NCBI RefSeq assembly: GCF_011745365.1 | Contig: NW_024468916.1 | Location: 372,001 to 436,000, forward strand | Source: Cryphonectria parasitica EP155 | Lineage: Eukaryota > Ascomycota > Sordariomycetes > Diaporthales > Cryphonectriaceae | Length of the DNA stretch: 64,000 bases | Direction: 5' to 3' | In this document: one piece after another, positions 46,926-59,400 of the stretch | Numbering within the stretch: position 1 is the stretch's first letter | Layout of the letters: every line of letters begins with the position of its first letter | Notes under the pieces: model-generated | What the model was told of the DNA's origin: nothing | Databases searched by the model: none | Seen by the model: the letters and a program-made list of their open reading frames with translations, nothing else | Position numbers and translations under genes: made by a program

Positions 46926-48331
46926 TTCTGTTCTTTTGAGTTTGTTAAGAACTGCTTATTCTTCTAAGCTTGCTTCGCTGCTTCTTGAGTGAGCTTCTTG
47001 GCTTGCTTTTGCCTGTATCATTATTATTTCTGGTTTTTCTTCTATTAATGCTAGTTGCAAACTTTGTTATTGATATGAATCGTGCAGAGTATTATCCTGC
47101 ACTGCCACCACTCTATCTTTTTATTTATGCATTGTATGGGGCAATTATCCGGTAGCTCGATATATGCGTTGTAGTGTTGCCTGTTGAGAACCTTTCTGAA
47201 GTGGAGTTTCTGTTCTTCAACAGCTTGAAGGATTTGTTCTGATTCTCTAACAGAGAACTATTCGTATTGCATCTTGTCTGAGAAATGTATTCTGCAGCTA
47301 TAATAGGTGCAGGAGATCCAAGCTAATTCGTGGTATAGGTTGTGAAGTAAGCTGATCCAAGAGTTCTCATCTTCTCGTGCTTCGATGTTCTGCAAGGGGA
47401 TGCAGATGAAGAGCTCCTCTAGTTCTATCCCATAGATGAGATATTCAATCCATGTTGTTTTCTTGTTCTACTCAATATCAAAGGGGAACCTTCCTGTAAG
47501 CTTCTTGGGTTCCTTGTTTACGGGAAACTCCGGTGAATCGTTGGATCGTTTGTTTTGGCTTGATCTTTCCATTGCTTGAGAGGCGTTCTTAGTATTGTTT
47601 AGGTATTTATACTAATAATCAAGGGGGTATCATTCTTTGTTCATTTCTCTGGTTATGACGTCTGGTGCAGGTAATGGAGAATAGCGAAGAGCATCGTCGT
47701 TAAGTCCTTCCTCCAGCGCCTGAATGCTTTATTCAGTAATATCAGAGCAGTCCGAGTTGTTGCTGCTCGTAGTTATGCTGGGCGTATACCCTCGCCCTGC
47801 TATTGCTATTTATCTGCAGCGCCAAGGTTTCTGAGAGAACTATCCTAAACCTTCCTTATTCGAGAGATATATTAAGCAGTTATTATCATAGCAGAATATC
47901 CAGCTGAGACTTCTGTAATCAATAAAGTCCGATACTTGCTCCAAGAGGATGTTTTTGCTCAGTTGATTGGATTCCTATCGTTAAGCGATATTCATCTGGC
48001 ATTCTTCCTGAACTAGTTGCTATTTGTTCTTCCGGGATTAATAGCAATTGCATACAATGTATTCTTATTTGTTGCAATTATAGCAAGTAATGCTATTCTT
48101 CTTGCTATACTGCCTGTTGGCAGCGTCGAGTTCCATAGGATCAGCATGCATAGTGCTGCTCTGAGCTATACTGCTATATTAACTGCTATTCTTGTTTTGG
48201 AATTTCTTGCCTGTATTGGCTGGAAACCTCCAAGTCTGGCTTCCTCCCTTCTTGAACTTCTTCACCCGTTGTTCATACAGATGGTTGTTGATGCGGATAG
48301 CTTGATTAGAGAATATCGCAAAGTCCTTCAG

Positions 48332-48973
48332 CTAATCCTGCTTAGAGATTTCATCTTTAACGTTATTCTTGAGTTTCTTGTAATAGTGCTCCATGAGATT
48401 CTTATCTTTCCACGGAAGTTGTGCTGAGAGTTGCTTGAATCTGATTGTATAGGCAGAAGCTAACTTGGTCTGCCTGAGGTTCATGAGCTGCTGAGCTGTA
48501 ATGCATTCTTCGTTGGGGTTGCCAAAGGTCTCTTTAAGAGCCTTTTCGAAGCTTTCAAAAGAATCGAATATATTCTTGATATCCTGGGTATGCGTATCGG
48601 GATTGTTCTGATGCTCCAAGTGGTTGCGCAGAGAAGGTTCATATCAGATGAGAGCATCTTTCTCGAGGCGAGTTCCTGCAAGGATGATCTTCTCAGATTC
48701 CATAGTAAACTGGGTTGCATAATGCAAAAAGTACGCTCTGCAGTAGGTAAGGAATCCATGTAGCGTCTTCTGGTTGCTGTTGTACATGGCGGGTTTGTTC
48801 ATCTTGTACGCCTTTCCAGCACCATTGGTAGCTGTAGAGGTGGACTGCGCCTGTTGAGCCTGTTGAGCTAGCTGAGCCTGTTGGGCTAGCTGAGCCTGTT
48901 GGTTAGCGATGGTAGCGCTCTGGGCCTGCTGTTGTTCGCGCAGATCCTGGATACGCTGAATGAGCTGGTACAT
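48332..48973 (-). pseudogene. Gypsy element 1 gag
   Basis: A Gln/Ala-rich start (QQAQLAQQAQLAQQAQQAQ) is followed by the retrotransposon gag capsid region: TLHGFLTYCRAYFLHYATQF ... RLEKDALI, then, after a TGA at a Trp position (about 48,640), YEPSLRNHLEHQNNP ... FESFEKALKETFGNP ... LRQTKLASAYTIRFKQLSAQL. These are the classic steps of Ty3-type capsid domains. A zinc knuckle was not identified in the region toward 47,000. Confidence 0.82.
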
Positions 48974-49095
48974 CTGGTTGACTAGTTCTTCCTGAGTGGG
49001 AGCGCGCAGGGACGAAGGGGTTCCTGGGGGAGCTATCGTATTCCGTATTGCTCAAGAGGTAACACTGAACCGTTCTTGAACAAGAGTTGTCAAAA

Positions 49096-49547
49096 TGTAA
49101 TGAGCACTGCAGCAATCCGAAGATTCCTAAGTATACGAAGAGGTTTATGCTAACAAGAGCAGTATTAAAGTGTTAAGTTCTTGAATACGGAACTATACAA
49201 GTCTTAATAAGTGATGCAAGTATTCACTGCCTTTGGGGCTACTCAGTATGAAACTGAATACTTAGATTGACAACTGAAGAGCTATGTACTGAATCCTTCT
49301 AATGGTAATAACCGTGTTCTTATATATCCAGCTCTTCAGTATGGATTACTGTCTGGCAGCGTCCTGCGGATCACTGCGGTGATCCGGGTGAGCCTAGTGA
49401 GCTGCGCTCCTGGTGCTCCTAGTAATCCATCCCTGTCTCCTTCCTAGGTTATGTAATCAATGCTTTGTCAGAACATTGGGTTCTTAACACCTGGTCCTTG
49501 TTGCTCGTGACCTGTTTCGTGACCTGCATGTTGGATGGGTCATAACA
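49096..49547 (-). repeat. LTR of gypsy element 1 (5' LTR)
   Basis: 452 bp partner of 42019-42470. On the element strand it starts TGTTATGACCCATCC and ends TCATTACA. A typical TGG primer-binding site does not follow directly (TTTTGACAACTC...), so priming may be atypical. Confidence 0.95.
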
Positions 49548-49552
49548 AGCAT

Positions 49553-51243
49553 AATCGAATTCTATTCAATTCAAAAAACCTACTAAGAGTCTAATAGAGT
49601 TAAAGCTATAAAGCTTATTCTATAGAAGCATATAAGGCTTCTAAGGTTTATTAGGAAAACTGAGAGATATAATATTGCTGCTTCTTAGTTTCTAATACAA
49701 TAAAGCTTCAGTAGCATATTTAAGCTTAGCTATTTGCTGCATTAATAGATTGATTATTAGTTCTGAATTAATAGATATTTCTTAAAGTAAAGAGGAATAA
49801 GGATTAATAAAAGTTCTGAATAGGAGTTGATTTAATTCTAAGCTAATACTACATTCTCTTGATAAATGTAAGATTGGGTTAGCTAGAGCTGTACTTTCTC
49901 AGAACTGTTATCTTAATAGAATTAAGCTGGATGCTCTACTTGCTCTGAAATTCTTTAGAGCAAAGGCTGATATATTCCTTCTTATTCTATTGAGATCATC
50001 TTTAATAAATAGTTTAGGTAAATCTGTAACTTCTTTTATGAAGAAGATAATATTTAGCTTATAGATTATATTTAATATTTTATTAGCTTCTATTTGTATA
50101 GCTTTGTATTCTTGAAGTAAAGTACTTCTTCTTAATAGCTGATTAGGATATTGCATATAGTTGCTGTATCTCAGCTTATAGAAGAAAGCTTAGCAGTATA
50201 GGCTTGTTATAGCTATCTTTGCATCTCATTTTTTCACATTTTGTACAGTTTCTCTATAGTTAAGATAGAAAGCTTGCTTCTAATCTAGATAGCTACTAGA
50301 TGATTAATAGAAATCAATAGATTTCAGGATTTGAAGGCGAAATAGTTTGATTGTATAAAGTAGAGCTGCATTCGAATCGTTATTTAGTAGTATAATTGAA
50401 ACATTCTCGAAATCCCAATCCTGATTAGCTTTAGCACTTCTAAGCTAACTGTTCAGATAGTATTTGCTTGTATAAGCTAGTAGAATATTGCTGAATTTGT
50501 ATATAATAATGTAAAATCCTTTTTCAGTTTTTATATTAAGCTAAGATAAAGTATAAGCTAAAGTTGCTATATTAACTAAGAAGAGAATTCATAAGCGCTT
50601 TTATCTAGCTTTATATCTGAGCAAATTCTGCTTATTAAGAATATTAGAAGAGCTAGATGAATAAGCTATTAATAGAATACAAAGGCATTCCATTAAGAAT
50701 ATATTTTGTTAGTTATACTAAGCATAATAACGAAAAGCAGCTATAGCATGCTGCAGACTAATATCTTAAGAAACTTCTGCATTTAAGAATCTAATCAGAT
50801 TATAAATATCAAGAAGATATTTGGAAGAATTAGTACTAAAGATTATAAGCAAGTATAACTTGCAAGAGAGTAATTCTGAGAAGTACTTCTCAATGAATTC
50901 TGCTGCTAGATAATTTTCTTCATTCTTTAGACTAAAATAGAACAAACAACTTTTGATTACTTCAGTTAAATATAGCGCTCTGGGAAAAACAGTCTGAAAG
51001 CAGTAAGCTTTGATTATTCAGTTTCCTTAGCTATGCTGAATAGATAGGAATAGAGAGTACTTGAATTCAGCTATTACTGCTAAATTGAAAGAAAAGTAAA
51101 AAGAGAAGAATAGCTTTATTAGAAGATAAGCAATTGCAAAAGAGATTTGCAAAAATATAAAATTAAGAAACTAAGAGAGTATTAATTAAGGAAGAAAGGT
51201 AGAGAAGAATGCAGCTTCAGCTTAAGAATCTATTAAGAAAAAT
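49553..51243. other. AT-rich RIP-degraded DNA
   Basis: No intact frame. A short minus-strand frame at 49908-50156 resembles decayed retroelement coding sequence but cannot be assigned. Element B was inserted at its right edge. Confidence 0.55.
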
Positions 51244-51456
51244 TGTCAGGGCTGATTGTGCCAGCAAGGCTCAGAGCTAGCTAAGCCAGCTGGATTACGG
51301 ATGACTAAGCAATATGCGGCTATAAAGCGGCTTTCTAGCCACGTCAGCACTGCTGAGCAGAACTTAGCTCCTTAGGCCTCAATGTTATTCTGGTTGTATG
51401 CCCCTGAAAGAGAGAAAGACTTTGCCACATTGCCTTTGCAACCTTTCCACCTGACA
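51244..51456 (+). repeat. 5' LTR of element B
   Basis: 213 bp, TGTCAGGGCTGATTGTGCC ... CCACCTGACA; near-identical to 53618-53830 and to the LTRs of element A (inverted). Confidence 0.9.
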
Positions 51457-51668
51457 GTTTGAGGCCTGGCCCTTTTAAAGGAGGCAATCCGGCGAAGCTT
51501 TCTATCTTTTTTTTTCCCTAGGAGCAGCGCTAATACTGAGCAGGAGCAGAGCAAACGATCAGACTACTATCCTTTTCGAACCTTCAAGCCTTTAACCTTC
51601 GAGCCTTTGACCTTCGAGCCTTCGATTTTCGAGCTTTCGAGCCTTGAATACAGCGAGCAAGCAGTGTC

Positions 51669-52165
51669 GAGCAAGCAGTATGCAAGCAGCGTGCAAGAAG
51701 CGTTCAAAAGAGATTCAGAGCATTCGAGTTGCTAAGCTAGAGCAAACAGCGAGCAAGCAGTATGCAAGCAGCATGCAAGAAGCGTTCAGAAGAGATTCAG
51801 AGCATTCGAGTCGCTAAGCTAGAGCAAATAGCGAGCAAGCAGTGTGCAAGCAGCATGCGAGAAGCGTTCAGAAGAGATTCAGAGCATTCGAATCGCTAAG
51901 CTAGAGCATACAGCGAGCAAGCAGTGTCAAGCAAGCAGTATGCAAGCAGCGTGCGAGAAGCGTTCAGAAGAGATTCAGAGCATTCGAGTCGCTAAGCTAG
52001 AGCAAACAGCGAGCAAGCAGTATGCAAGCAGCATGCAAGAAGCATTCAGAAGAGATTCAGAGCATTCAAGTCGCTAAGCTAGAGCAAATAGCGAGCAAGC
52101 AGTATGCAAGCAGCGTATAAGAAGCGTTTAGAAGAGATTCAGAGCATTCGAGTTGCTAAGCTAGA
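51669..52165. repeat. 82-bp tandem array of element B
   Basis: About six units; starts at 51669 and 51751 are 82 apart. Unit contains GAGCAAGCAGTATGCAAGCA, GAAGCGTTCAGAAGAGATTC and CATTCGAGTCGCTAAGCTAG. Confidence 0.9.
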
Positions 52166-52171
52166 ACAAAG

Positions 52172-52500
52172 TATGCTCTTCGCTATTCGAGCGAGAGAGC
52201 AGAGTAAGCAAGCAGTAGATCTGAGTATCTTCTGTTTTCGAGAGTATATTCTTTGCTATTCGAGCGAAAGAGCAGAGTGAGCAAGCAGTAGATCTGAATA
52301 TCTTCTGTTTTCAAGAGTATATTCTTCGCTATTCGAGCGAAAGAGCAGAGTGAGCAAGCAGTAGATCTGAGTATCTTCTGTTTTCGAGAGTGTATTCTTC
52401 GCTATTCGAGCGAGAGAGTAGAGTAAGCAAGCAGTAGATCTGAGTATCTTCTGTTTTCGAGAGTATGCTCTTTGCTATTCGAGCGAGAGTGCAGAGCTGA
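52172..52500. repeat. 73-bp tandem array of element B
   Basis: Between four and five units; starts at 52172 and 52245 are 73 apart. Unit contains CTATTCGAGCGAGAGAGCAG and GATCTGAGTATCTTCTG. Confidence 0.9.
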
Positions 52501-52728
52501 AGCGGAATATTCGCTTAGCAACTAAAGTTGCTTGGATATTAGGTTGCGAACTAATTATTCTTCTGTATCTAGCAGTGGAGCGAAGTGTAATAATAGCTTC
52601 AGAGTTGCTAGAGAGCAATTCTTAAAACGGAAAGCTGTAATTATTCGTTATAGCTGCAGGAATGCTGTTCTGAATGCTAGGCTTCTTAGCTGCAAACCAA
52701 GTTTCTGGTAGAAGGCTTGCAATCTATA

Positions 52729-53436
52729 TCAAACAGCTTTAAGTTCTGAAGAGTGCTTGGATAAAGCACTGAGAGAGCAGCAACTGAGCAGCATATATAG
52801 CGCGGGTATTGCATTCGGAAAACTTACGTCTGGAATATGATTAAAAAGAGATTTTTTTTTTACAGGCTTCGGGGATGAAGCTAGAAGAGAAGGAGGGAGA
52901 TGGTTGAGAGGCCTTGAGAAGCCTTGAGAGGCCTGAGGTACTGAGAGATCTTGAGAGGCCTTGAGAGGCCTGAGGCACTGAGAGATCTTGAGAGACCTTG
53001 AGTGGCTTAGAAGCCTGAGGCACTGAGAGATCTTGAGAGGCCTTGAGAGGCCTGAGGCACTGAGAGACCTTGAGAGGCCTTGAGAGGCCTGAGGCACTGA
53101 GAGATCTTGAGAGACCTTGAGTGGCCTAGAAGCCTGAGGCACTGAGAGACCTTGAGAGGCCTTGAGAGGCCTGAGGCACTGAGAGACCTTGAGAGGCCTT
53201 GAGAGGCCTGAAGCACTGAGAGATCTTGAGAGGCTTTGAGAAACCTGAAGCACTGAGAGATCTTGAGAGGCCTGAGGCACTGAGAGACCTTGAGAGACCT
53301 TGAGTGGCCTAGAAGCCTGAGGCACTGAGAGATCTTGAAAGGCCTTGAGAAGCCTGAGGCACTGAGAGATCTTGAGAGGCTTTGAGAAACCTGAGGCACT
53401 GAGAGATCTTGAGAAGCTTTGAGAAGCCTGAAGCAC
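52729..53436 (-). other. Repeat-derived open frame in element B (235 codons)
   Basis: An open frame antisense to the element, starting in the 37-bp array and continuing about 60 residues into unique sequence (NHLPPSLLASSPKPVKKKS ...). The repeat part cycles with a 37-residue period (SQCLRPLKASQGLSVPQ-like). It could be chance openness of a stop-free repeat; in element A the frame into the unique part ends sooner. Not called as a gene. Confidence 0.3.
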
Positions 53437-53460
53437 TGAGAGATCTTAAGAGCCTGAAGC
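52895..53460. repeat. 37-bp minisatellite of element B
   Basis: About 15 contiguous units on the minus strand equivalent to those of element A (GCACTGAGAGATCTTGAGAGG and variants on the + strand). Confidence 0.92.
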
Positions 53461-53617
53461 ATTGAGAAAGCGTAGGAGCAGCTAGGAAGCAGCGAAAGCC
53501 TGGAAGCAACGGAAGCCTGGGAGCAACGGAAGCCTGGGAGCAACGGAAGCCTGAAAGCAACGAAAGCTCGGAAGCCTCAAAGGCCTTGAGGACAAGGCCT
53601 GATAAGGGGGGATAATC

Positions 53618-53830
53618 TGTCAGGGCTGATTGTGCCAGCAAGGCTCAGGGCTAGCTAAGCCAGCTGGATTACGGATGACTAAGCAATATGCGGCTATAAA
53701 GCGGCTTTCTAGCCACGTCAGCACTGCTGAGCAGAACTTAGCTCCTTAGGCCTCAATGTTATTCTGGTTGTATGCCCCTGAAAGAGAGAAAGACCTCGCC
53801 ACATTGCCTTTGCAACCTTTCCACCTGACA
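53618..53830 (+). repeat. 3' LTR of element B
   Basis: 213 bp direct copy of 51244-51456, preceded by a purine-rich tract. Confidence 0.9.
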
Positions 53831-53835
53831 AAAAT

Positions 53836-55296
53836 AATATTATATAAGCAGAGCAGTTAATAATTTGCTCTGATATTGGTATACAGGTTTGGAGCAGCAT
53901 TAATGAGAAAGAAAAAGAATGTATATATGCTTAAGAAAGGTAGTTGTAAAGAGGTTGAAGAAGGAAGAAGAATAGCTAGCTGCAAGTATGAATAAAATAG
54001 CTAATTTATCTTATTTAGCAACTATTTAAGTAATTTACTGCTTTTCATTTATTATAAAGCAAATAGCTTTACTCTTAGCTAGATAGAAGCTGTTTAGCAA
54101 TAAACTAAATAGAAAGTATAATAACTCAGTTGAATATATTTATTACTTATTGTTATTTTATTAATCTTTAGCAAACTATTTAATAATCTCTCTCTTAGTT
54201 CATCTTATTTTTCAATTCATTTTTCGTATAACAACTTCTCCTTCTATTAATCTTTCCTTGCTTAGCTCTGCAATATACTCAAGATATCTTGAATCATTAT
54301 TAATGCTATTTTCTCTTTGCAAATAAATATTGCTTCTTAAGAAGTTAACAAGATCTGAATCTAGTTTTCTTCTTCAATTCCTTCTTCTCAGAGCAGCAAT
54401 TATTACTAGCTCAAGAATATCCATATCAATTTTCTTAATATTACAGACTTTAATACTATCAAGAAAAATCTTAGCTTAATATATGCTTCTTGAAATATTC
54501 AAGATAATATTATATTTTGAAATAACTTATTACTAAGCTCTAGCTTTGCTGCTCATTTTGCAAGACTAAACAATAAGAATTCTATCAAACTGAATTCTAT
54601 TATAGTATATAAAGCTGATTAAAAGCTCTTTAGCAAGTATCTTATTTGCATCTTCTCTTGCTTTAAGCAAATAAATTCTCTTCTCATTTAGTTCTATAAT
54701 CAGTATAATCTAATCTCTTGCAATTGCTGCTTCTATTAGTATGCTACTGCTTGTATGCTTATACAGAAATAGCAGATTAATATTAACTAGCTTTTTCTAG
54801 AATGCATTTTAATAAAGAGCTTCTTTAATAGAAAGTGCAGTAACTATATTTATTATATAGAATCTAAATATAATTATATCAAAGACTTTCCTTATATTAA
54901 AAAGTATAATGTATAAGTAAGATTTCTATTCTAATATCTTTAATTAGATTTGAGTATATACTAATTATTATTCTTTTTGCAGCATTAGCATTCATTTTAC
55001 TAATTCAGCTCTCAATATATAATCGAAATAGATTCTTAAGTTAATTCCAATGCTAATATTAAGTATATTATCAAAGCTCAATACAAGCTCATGCAGAATA
55101 AAGATATTATATATAATCAGATTAAATAAGTTCCTCTTATATCAAGGAAGTAATACTTACAGAATACTATAAGTTTTATAACTAATTATAATTATAATGC
55201 TTAAGAAAATCATTGCTAACTTTATTTATATAAATCAGTAAGAAGAGTACTGCTTCTTCTGCTTTCAAGAAGAGAGTATCTGGATTTGAGTAAGCA
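53836..55296. other. AT-rich RIP-degraded DNA
   Basis: No recognisable coding remnant. Ends with AAGCA (55292-55296), the target duplication of gypsy element 2. Confidence 0.6.
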
Positions 55297-55742
55297 TGTA
55301 ATGAGCACTGCAGCAATCCGAAGATTCCAAAGTACACAAAGGGGGTTTATGCTAACAAGAGCAGTATTAAAGTGCTAAGTCCTTGAATACGGAACTGTAC
55401 AAGTCTCAGTAAGCGATGCAAGTGTTCATTGCCTTTGGAGCTATCAGAGTAAAGAGCAATCTGATACTTAGATTAACAACTGAAGAGCTATATACTGTAT
55501 CTATCTAAGAGTAAGGAATGTGCGATTATATATCCAGCTCTTCAGTATAGCTTACTCTGGCTTACTACTGATTCAGATGATTCAGGCTTATTGAATTATC
55601 TAATAATCCAGTAATCTATCTCTGTTGCAGCTTTAATTCTAGATTATATAATTAATATTCTATTAGTATATTGGATTCCTGATATTCAGTTCTTATTGCT
55701 TGTAATCTGTTTCGTAATCTGTATGTTGAATGGGTTATAATA
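55297..55742 (-). repeat. LTR of gypsy element 2 (3' LTR)
   Basis: 446 bp, starts TGTAATGAGCACTGCAGC on the + strand. The terminal CA has become TA (TTATAATA), again a C-to-T change. Confidence 0.92.
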
Positions 55743-55808
55743 TTATCTTCCTTCTGTTAGTTGTTATTCTTAATATTTTTCTATAAATATTTCTGCAAAT
55801 TCTTTGTA

Positions 55809-56379
55809 TGTATGATCTTGCCTTTCTAATCGAGATGTTGAATAGAGTTAACAAGTCTCGTATTCCCAAGTCCCATTCTCGAAAAATTGAAGAATGCAAA
55901 AGCTTCCTTTCTGCTATTCTTCAACATTCTTTTATCATGCCTTTCTATTCGTTTTGTAAGAATCAAAGCATTTCTTTCTGCTAAGTTTCTCCTCTCGATT
56001 CTTCTTATTGCGCTGAATGCGTTCAACTCCATTATTCCCGATGCGATGTACAGGGCGTTAGTTCTTCGGAGCTGCGCAAGATTGCTACTCAGCATCAAGA
56101 GCTGAAGAATGAGCTGCAGGCTGCTGAGGAGAAGGTTCTTCGTCTGCGCAAGCAGAAATGAATGTGATTTGAGAAAATGATATGCGCTATTTGTTGCAGT
56201 ATTAACAATGTGGAGAAGCTGAATTGTATTGAAGCTAAGGAAGCTGAAGAGGAATGCTGTTGTGCTGCTACTGCTGTGCAGGAGGCTGTTTTGAAGGAGT
56301 TAGCTGTAATTATCGGAGATTCTTTCTTTGAGAGGTTTGATTGGAATTCTGTAGATGTAGGGAATTCTGTAGTGAATTA
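55809..56379 (+). pseudogene. Antisense Zn2Cys6/coiled-coil gene of gypsy element 2, decayed
   Basis: Same place and direction as the gene at 42536-43272. Begins MYDLAFLIEMLNRVNKS, keeps some Cys (FCKNQSISFC, CAEC), then a helical region (SELRKIATQHQELKNELQAA). It is cut by TAA at about 55,982 and TGA at about 56,159 and 56,165. The last part (56177-56379) is open: CCCAATAVQEAVLKEL ... FDWNSVDVGNSVVN, with the Trp that copy 1 has lost. Confidence 0.7.
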
Positions 56380-56459
56380 GTTGGATTTCCTGGAAAGTGA
56401 GATTTCTGAGATTCCTAAGCTTCGGTTCGGGGCGGAGCGATTATCTTAGGTGCTGGCTT

Positions 56460-59400
56460 TCCTTTTCCAATATTCAGCTACTTTTTCCTAAGCGTTTTCA
56501 ATGTTTTCTTATAGTTCTCATGAATTTTCACTTGCTAAGTAATCTTTCTACTTGATGAGATATTCTCTTGTATTATCTGTACTTCTATGCTTAAGGATTT
56601 TTTCTACTTCATACTCTGATTTATTATTTTCTATTTCTGCTATATTATTTATTAATATTTCCTATGCTGCTGATTCCAATAATGAGATATGGAAAACTGG
56701 ATATATTCTTATTCTATAAGATAATGCTAATTCGTAATTAATTGGAAAGATTTGTTATAAGATTTTAAATAATTCTAACTTTTTGTAATCAAATTTATTG
56801 CTAAATCTGGTTGTTTTGATGTTTTTTCGAAGTAGATAAGCCTTATCTTCCTTCTATAGGATTAGTTTCTCAATTCTTTTGAAGTTTGTATAATATGCTA
56901 TTCGTTTCTAAATGAATTGTAATTCTAATCAGAATTCTTTCTGAATTTTCTTAATCTTCTTAATTCTTTTATCTATAGCTTCTATATCTGCTTCTTGCAA
57001 TGCTTTATAATAAGCTATTGGATTATATTTATAAAGTATAAAGAATAGCGATTTCTTTATTATATTTATATCTGCGCTATTATAAGCGAATTATGCAAAG
57101 AGTAATAGATTAATTTAGTTATTCTGTTTCTAATTAATATAATATTATAAATACTATTTAATAACTTAATTCATTCTTTCTATCTATTTATCTGTTTATA
57201 AGTAAAATGCTATAAATATTCTATAATATATTCTAAGCTGTTTTATAAGTAAAATTCAAAACTTTAAATTAAACTTTCTATTTCTATTAGAGATTATTTT
57301 CTTTAGCATGCTATAGTTAGCAATGATTATTCTAAGGAATGCATATACAAGTTCTTCTGCTATACTGCTTTTTTTATAGAAAAGAAAATAAGCATATTTG
57401 CTCAGTTTGCAAATCATTACTAGAATGCTATTATATTATATCTTAATTAAGAGTTCTTATAAAAAAGATAGCTTAATAATAAAGTTTAAACTAATGAATT
57501 GCTAAATAATTATAAATATTAGTAGGAAGTATAGTAGTTCATAAAGCTTATATCTTTCTGCTTTATTCTTTTTGCAGCTATTATATTATTATAGGATATT
57601 CTTAATTCTTTTTCTAAAGCTTAATAAACTCTAATATTTTTTAATACATTTATAAATTATTCTAATTCTCTAATATTTATATACTAGTATACTGTATATA
57701 TTCTTAATATAGTTATTTTATTTATTTGAAGTTATTAATTCTGAATTCTTTTCCAAGAATTCTATTCTAAGAACAGCATTCAGTTCTCTATATATATTAA
57801 TAAGATTTCCTGATTTATTTTAAGCAAAGATATTCTATATATTCAAGAAATCTGCATCTTAATAATCTAATCTTCTGCTAAAAGCATCTGCTTATTCATT
57901 CTCCAAGCTTTTATAATATACAATCTTAAAATTGAATTATAAGAGGAATTCTGCTTATCTAACTTATTACTTATTTAAAATCTTAATTATTATGAATATA
58001 GTTAGATTCTTATAATTTGAATAAACTATAATTAGATATTATATACTAATAAAATAATATTGCTACTCTTTGAAAGCTTTTATTATTGCTATAAGTTTCT
58101 AATTAAGAATTCTGTAGTTGATTTTCAAGCTATTCAACTTCTTTAAGAAATTGCTTATAATTCTTAAATACTCTTGATTGTTTTGCTAGCTAAGTTATTC
58201 TCCGAATATATATTCTGATATATTAATCTTAACTTTAAAGAATTTATAGAAATCTGCTTTATACAGAATTAGCTCTAAGGTAATATATTTAATAATCTTA
58301 TTAAAAGCTTCTTATGCTTTAGAAGTTTATTCGAAGAGCTGCTTCTTTTTGATAAGATTTATAAGAGAATATGCAATTCAGCTATAATTCTTAATAAATT
58401 GCTTGTAGAAATTAATATATTCGAGAAAAAATCTAATATTTCTAATATTTCTGAGAATTAGCTAATTTCTAATAGCTTCTATCTTATCTTTCTATAGCTT
58501 AATACATTCTGGCTTGATTATGAATTCGAAATAATTAATCTTTTGTATATGAAAATAATTTTTTGCAGATTTTATAAGAAGTTTTGCATTTTGAAGTATT
58601 TGCAATACTGTTTTTATATATTTCTTATATTCTTTAAGTATTCAAGAATAGATAAGAATATTATTAAGATAAGCAATAATAAACTAATTCAGATGCTTAT
58701 ATAGAATATAATTAATTATTTTCTGAAATAAAGCTGAAATATTTATTAAACTAAAGAGTATAACCAAATATTCATAGTATTTATAGCATATTCTGAAAGC
58801 AGTTTTCTATTCTTCTTCTTCTTTTATTCTAATCAGATTATAAGCTTCTTTCAGATTCAGAACTATAAATTACTATACTTCTTACAATCTATCTTATAGC
58901 TTCTTAATAAATAGCAATAAATATTAATTCTTAATTATAATATTATTGAATTATTTATAATTAATATATAGCTTAAGCTTATTATTTTTCTTAAATATAA
59001 ATAGAATAGAATATTCTGCTAATAATTACAATAATTGTATATATTCTTTCTTAAGATTCTTATTAAAATACTCTTTAAATGCTTCTAGCTATATCTTGTT
59101 TAGTTTATAAATAAGAAAGAATTTGAGCTGTTTCTCTTCTTGTAGCAGAATCTTGTAGTTATATAAGCTATATTCTAACAATTCTATATCCAATTCTTTC
59201 TGAAATAGTTTCTTAAACTTATAATATTCTTATAATATATTTGCAAGTATTGATTCTAATTCTTATGCTGTTTCTATTATCTGGAGGAATAGTAGATACT
59301 GCTGAGCATGCTTCTTTTCGTTCGTTATTTTTGGTAATGTTTTTGAGAGCTTTGAGCGTTCGCTTCGGGCTGAACTGAGCGCTTAAGAGCCTGGTTTCGA

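Larger units (their letters stand above)
42019..49547 (-). mobile_element. Ty3/gypsy chromodomain LTR retrotransposon, copy 1 (7,529 bp)
   Basis: LTRs of 452 bp (42019-42470 and 49096-49547) and an exact AGCAT duplication outside (42014-42018 and 49548-49552). The gag-pol strand is minus: gag near 49,000-48,300, protease near 46,800, reverse transcriptase near 45,400, integrase near 44,100 and chromodomain near 43,400. Next to the 3' LTR a separate gene runs on the + strand (42536-43272). All the LTR-to-LTR differences I noted are C/T or G/A changes, and catalytic residues in pol are hit by the same type of change, so the copy is RIP-damaged but still readable. Confidence 0.95.
51244..53830 (+). 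mobile_element. Non-autonomous LTR element with minisatellite interior, copy B (2,587 bp)
   Basis: Same family as element A, in the opposite orientation. LTRs of 213 bp (51244-51456 and 53618-53830) and an AAAAT duplication on both sides (51239-51243 and 53831-53835). On the + strand the order is LTR, 82-bp array, 73-bp array, unique part, 37-bp array, purine tract GATAAGGGGGGATAATC, LTR. It has no retroviral-type genes. It is less AT-biased than its flanks, and the few LTR differences seen are transitions. Shorter than copy A mainly because the 82-bp array has fewer units. Confidence 0.88.

Noticed and set aside
48017..48427. 136-codon + strand frame with hydrophobic content
   Set aside because: It is antisense to the gag region of gypsy element 1; the hydrophobic look comes from complementary AT-rich codons.
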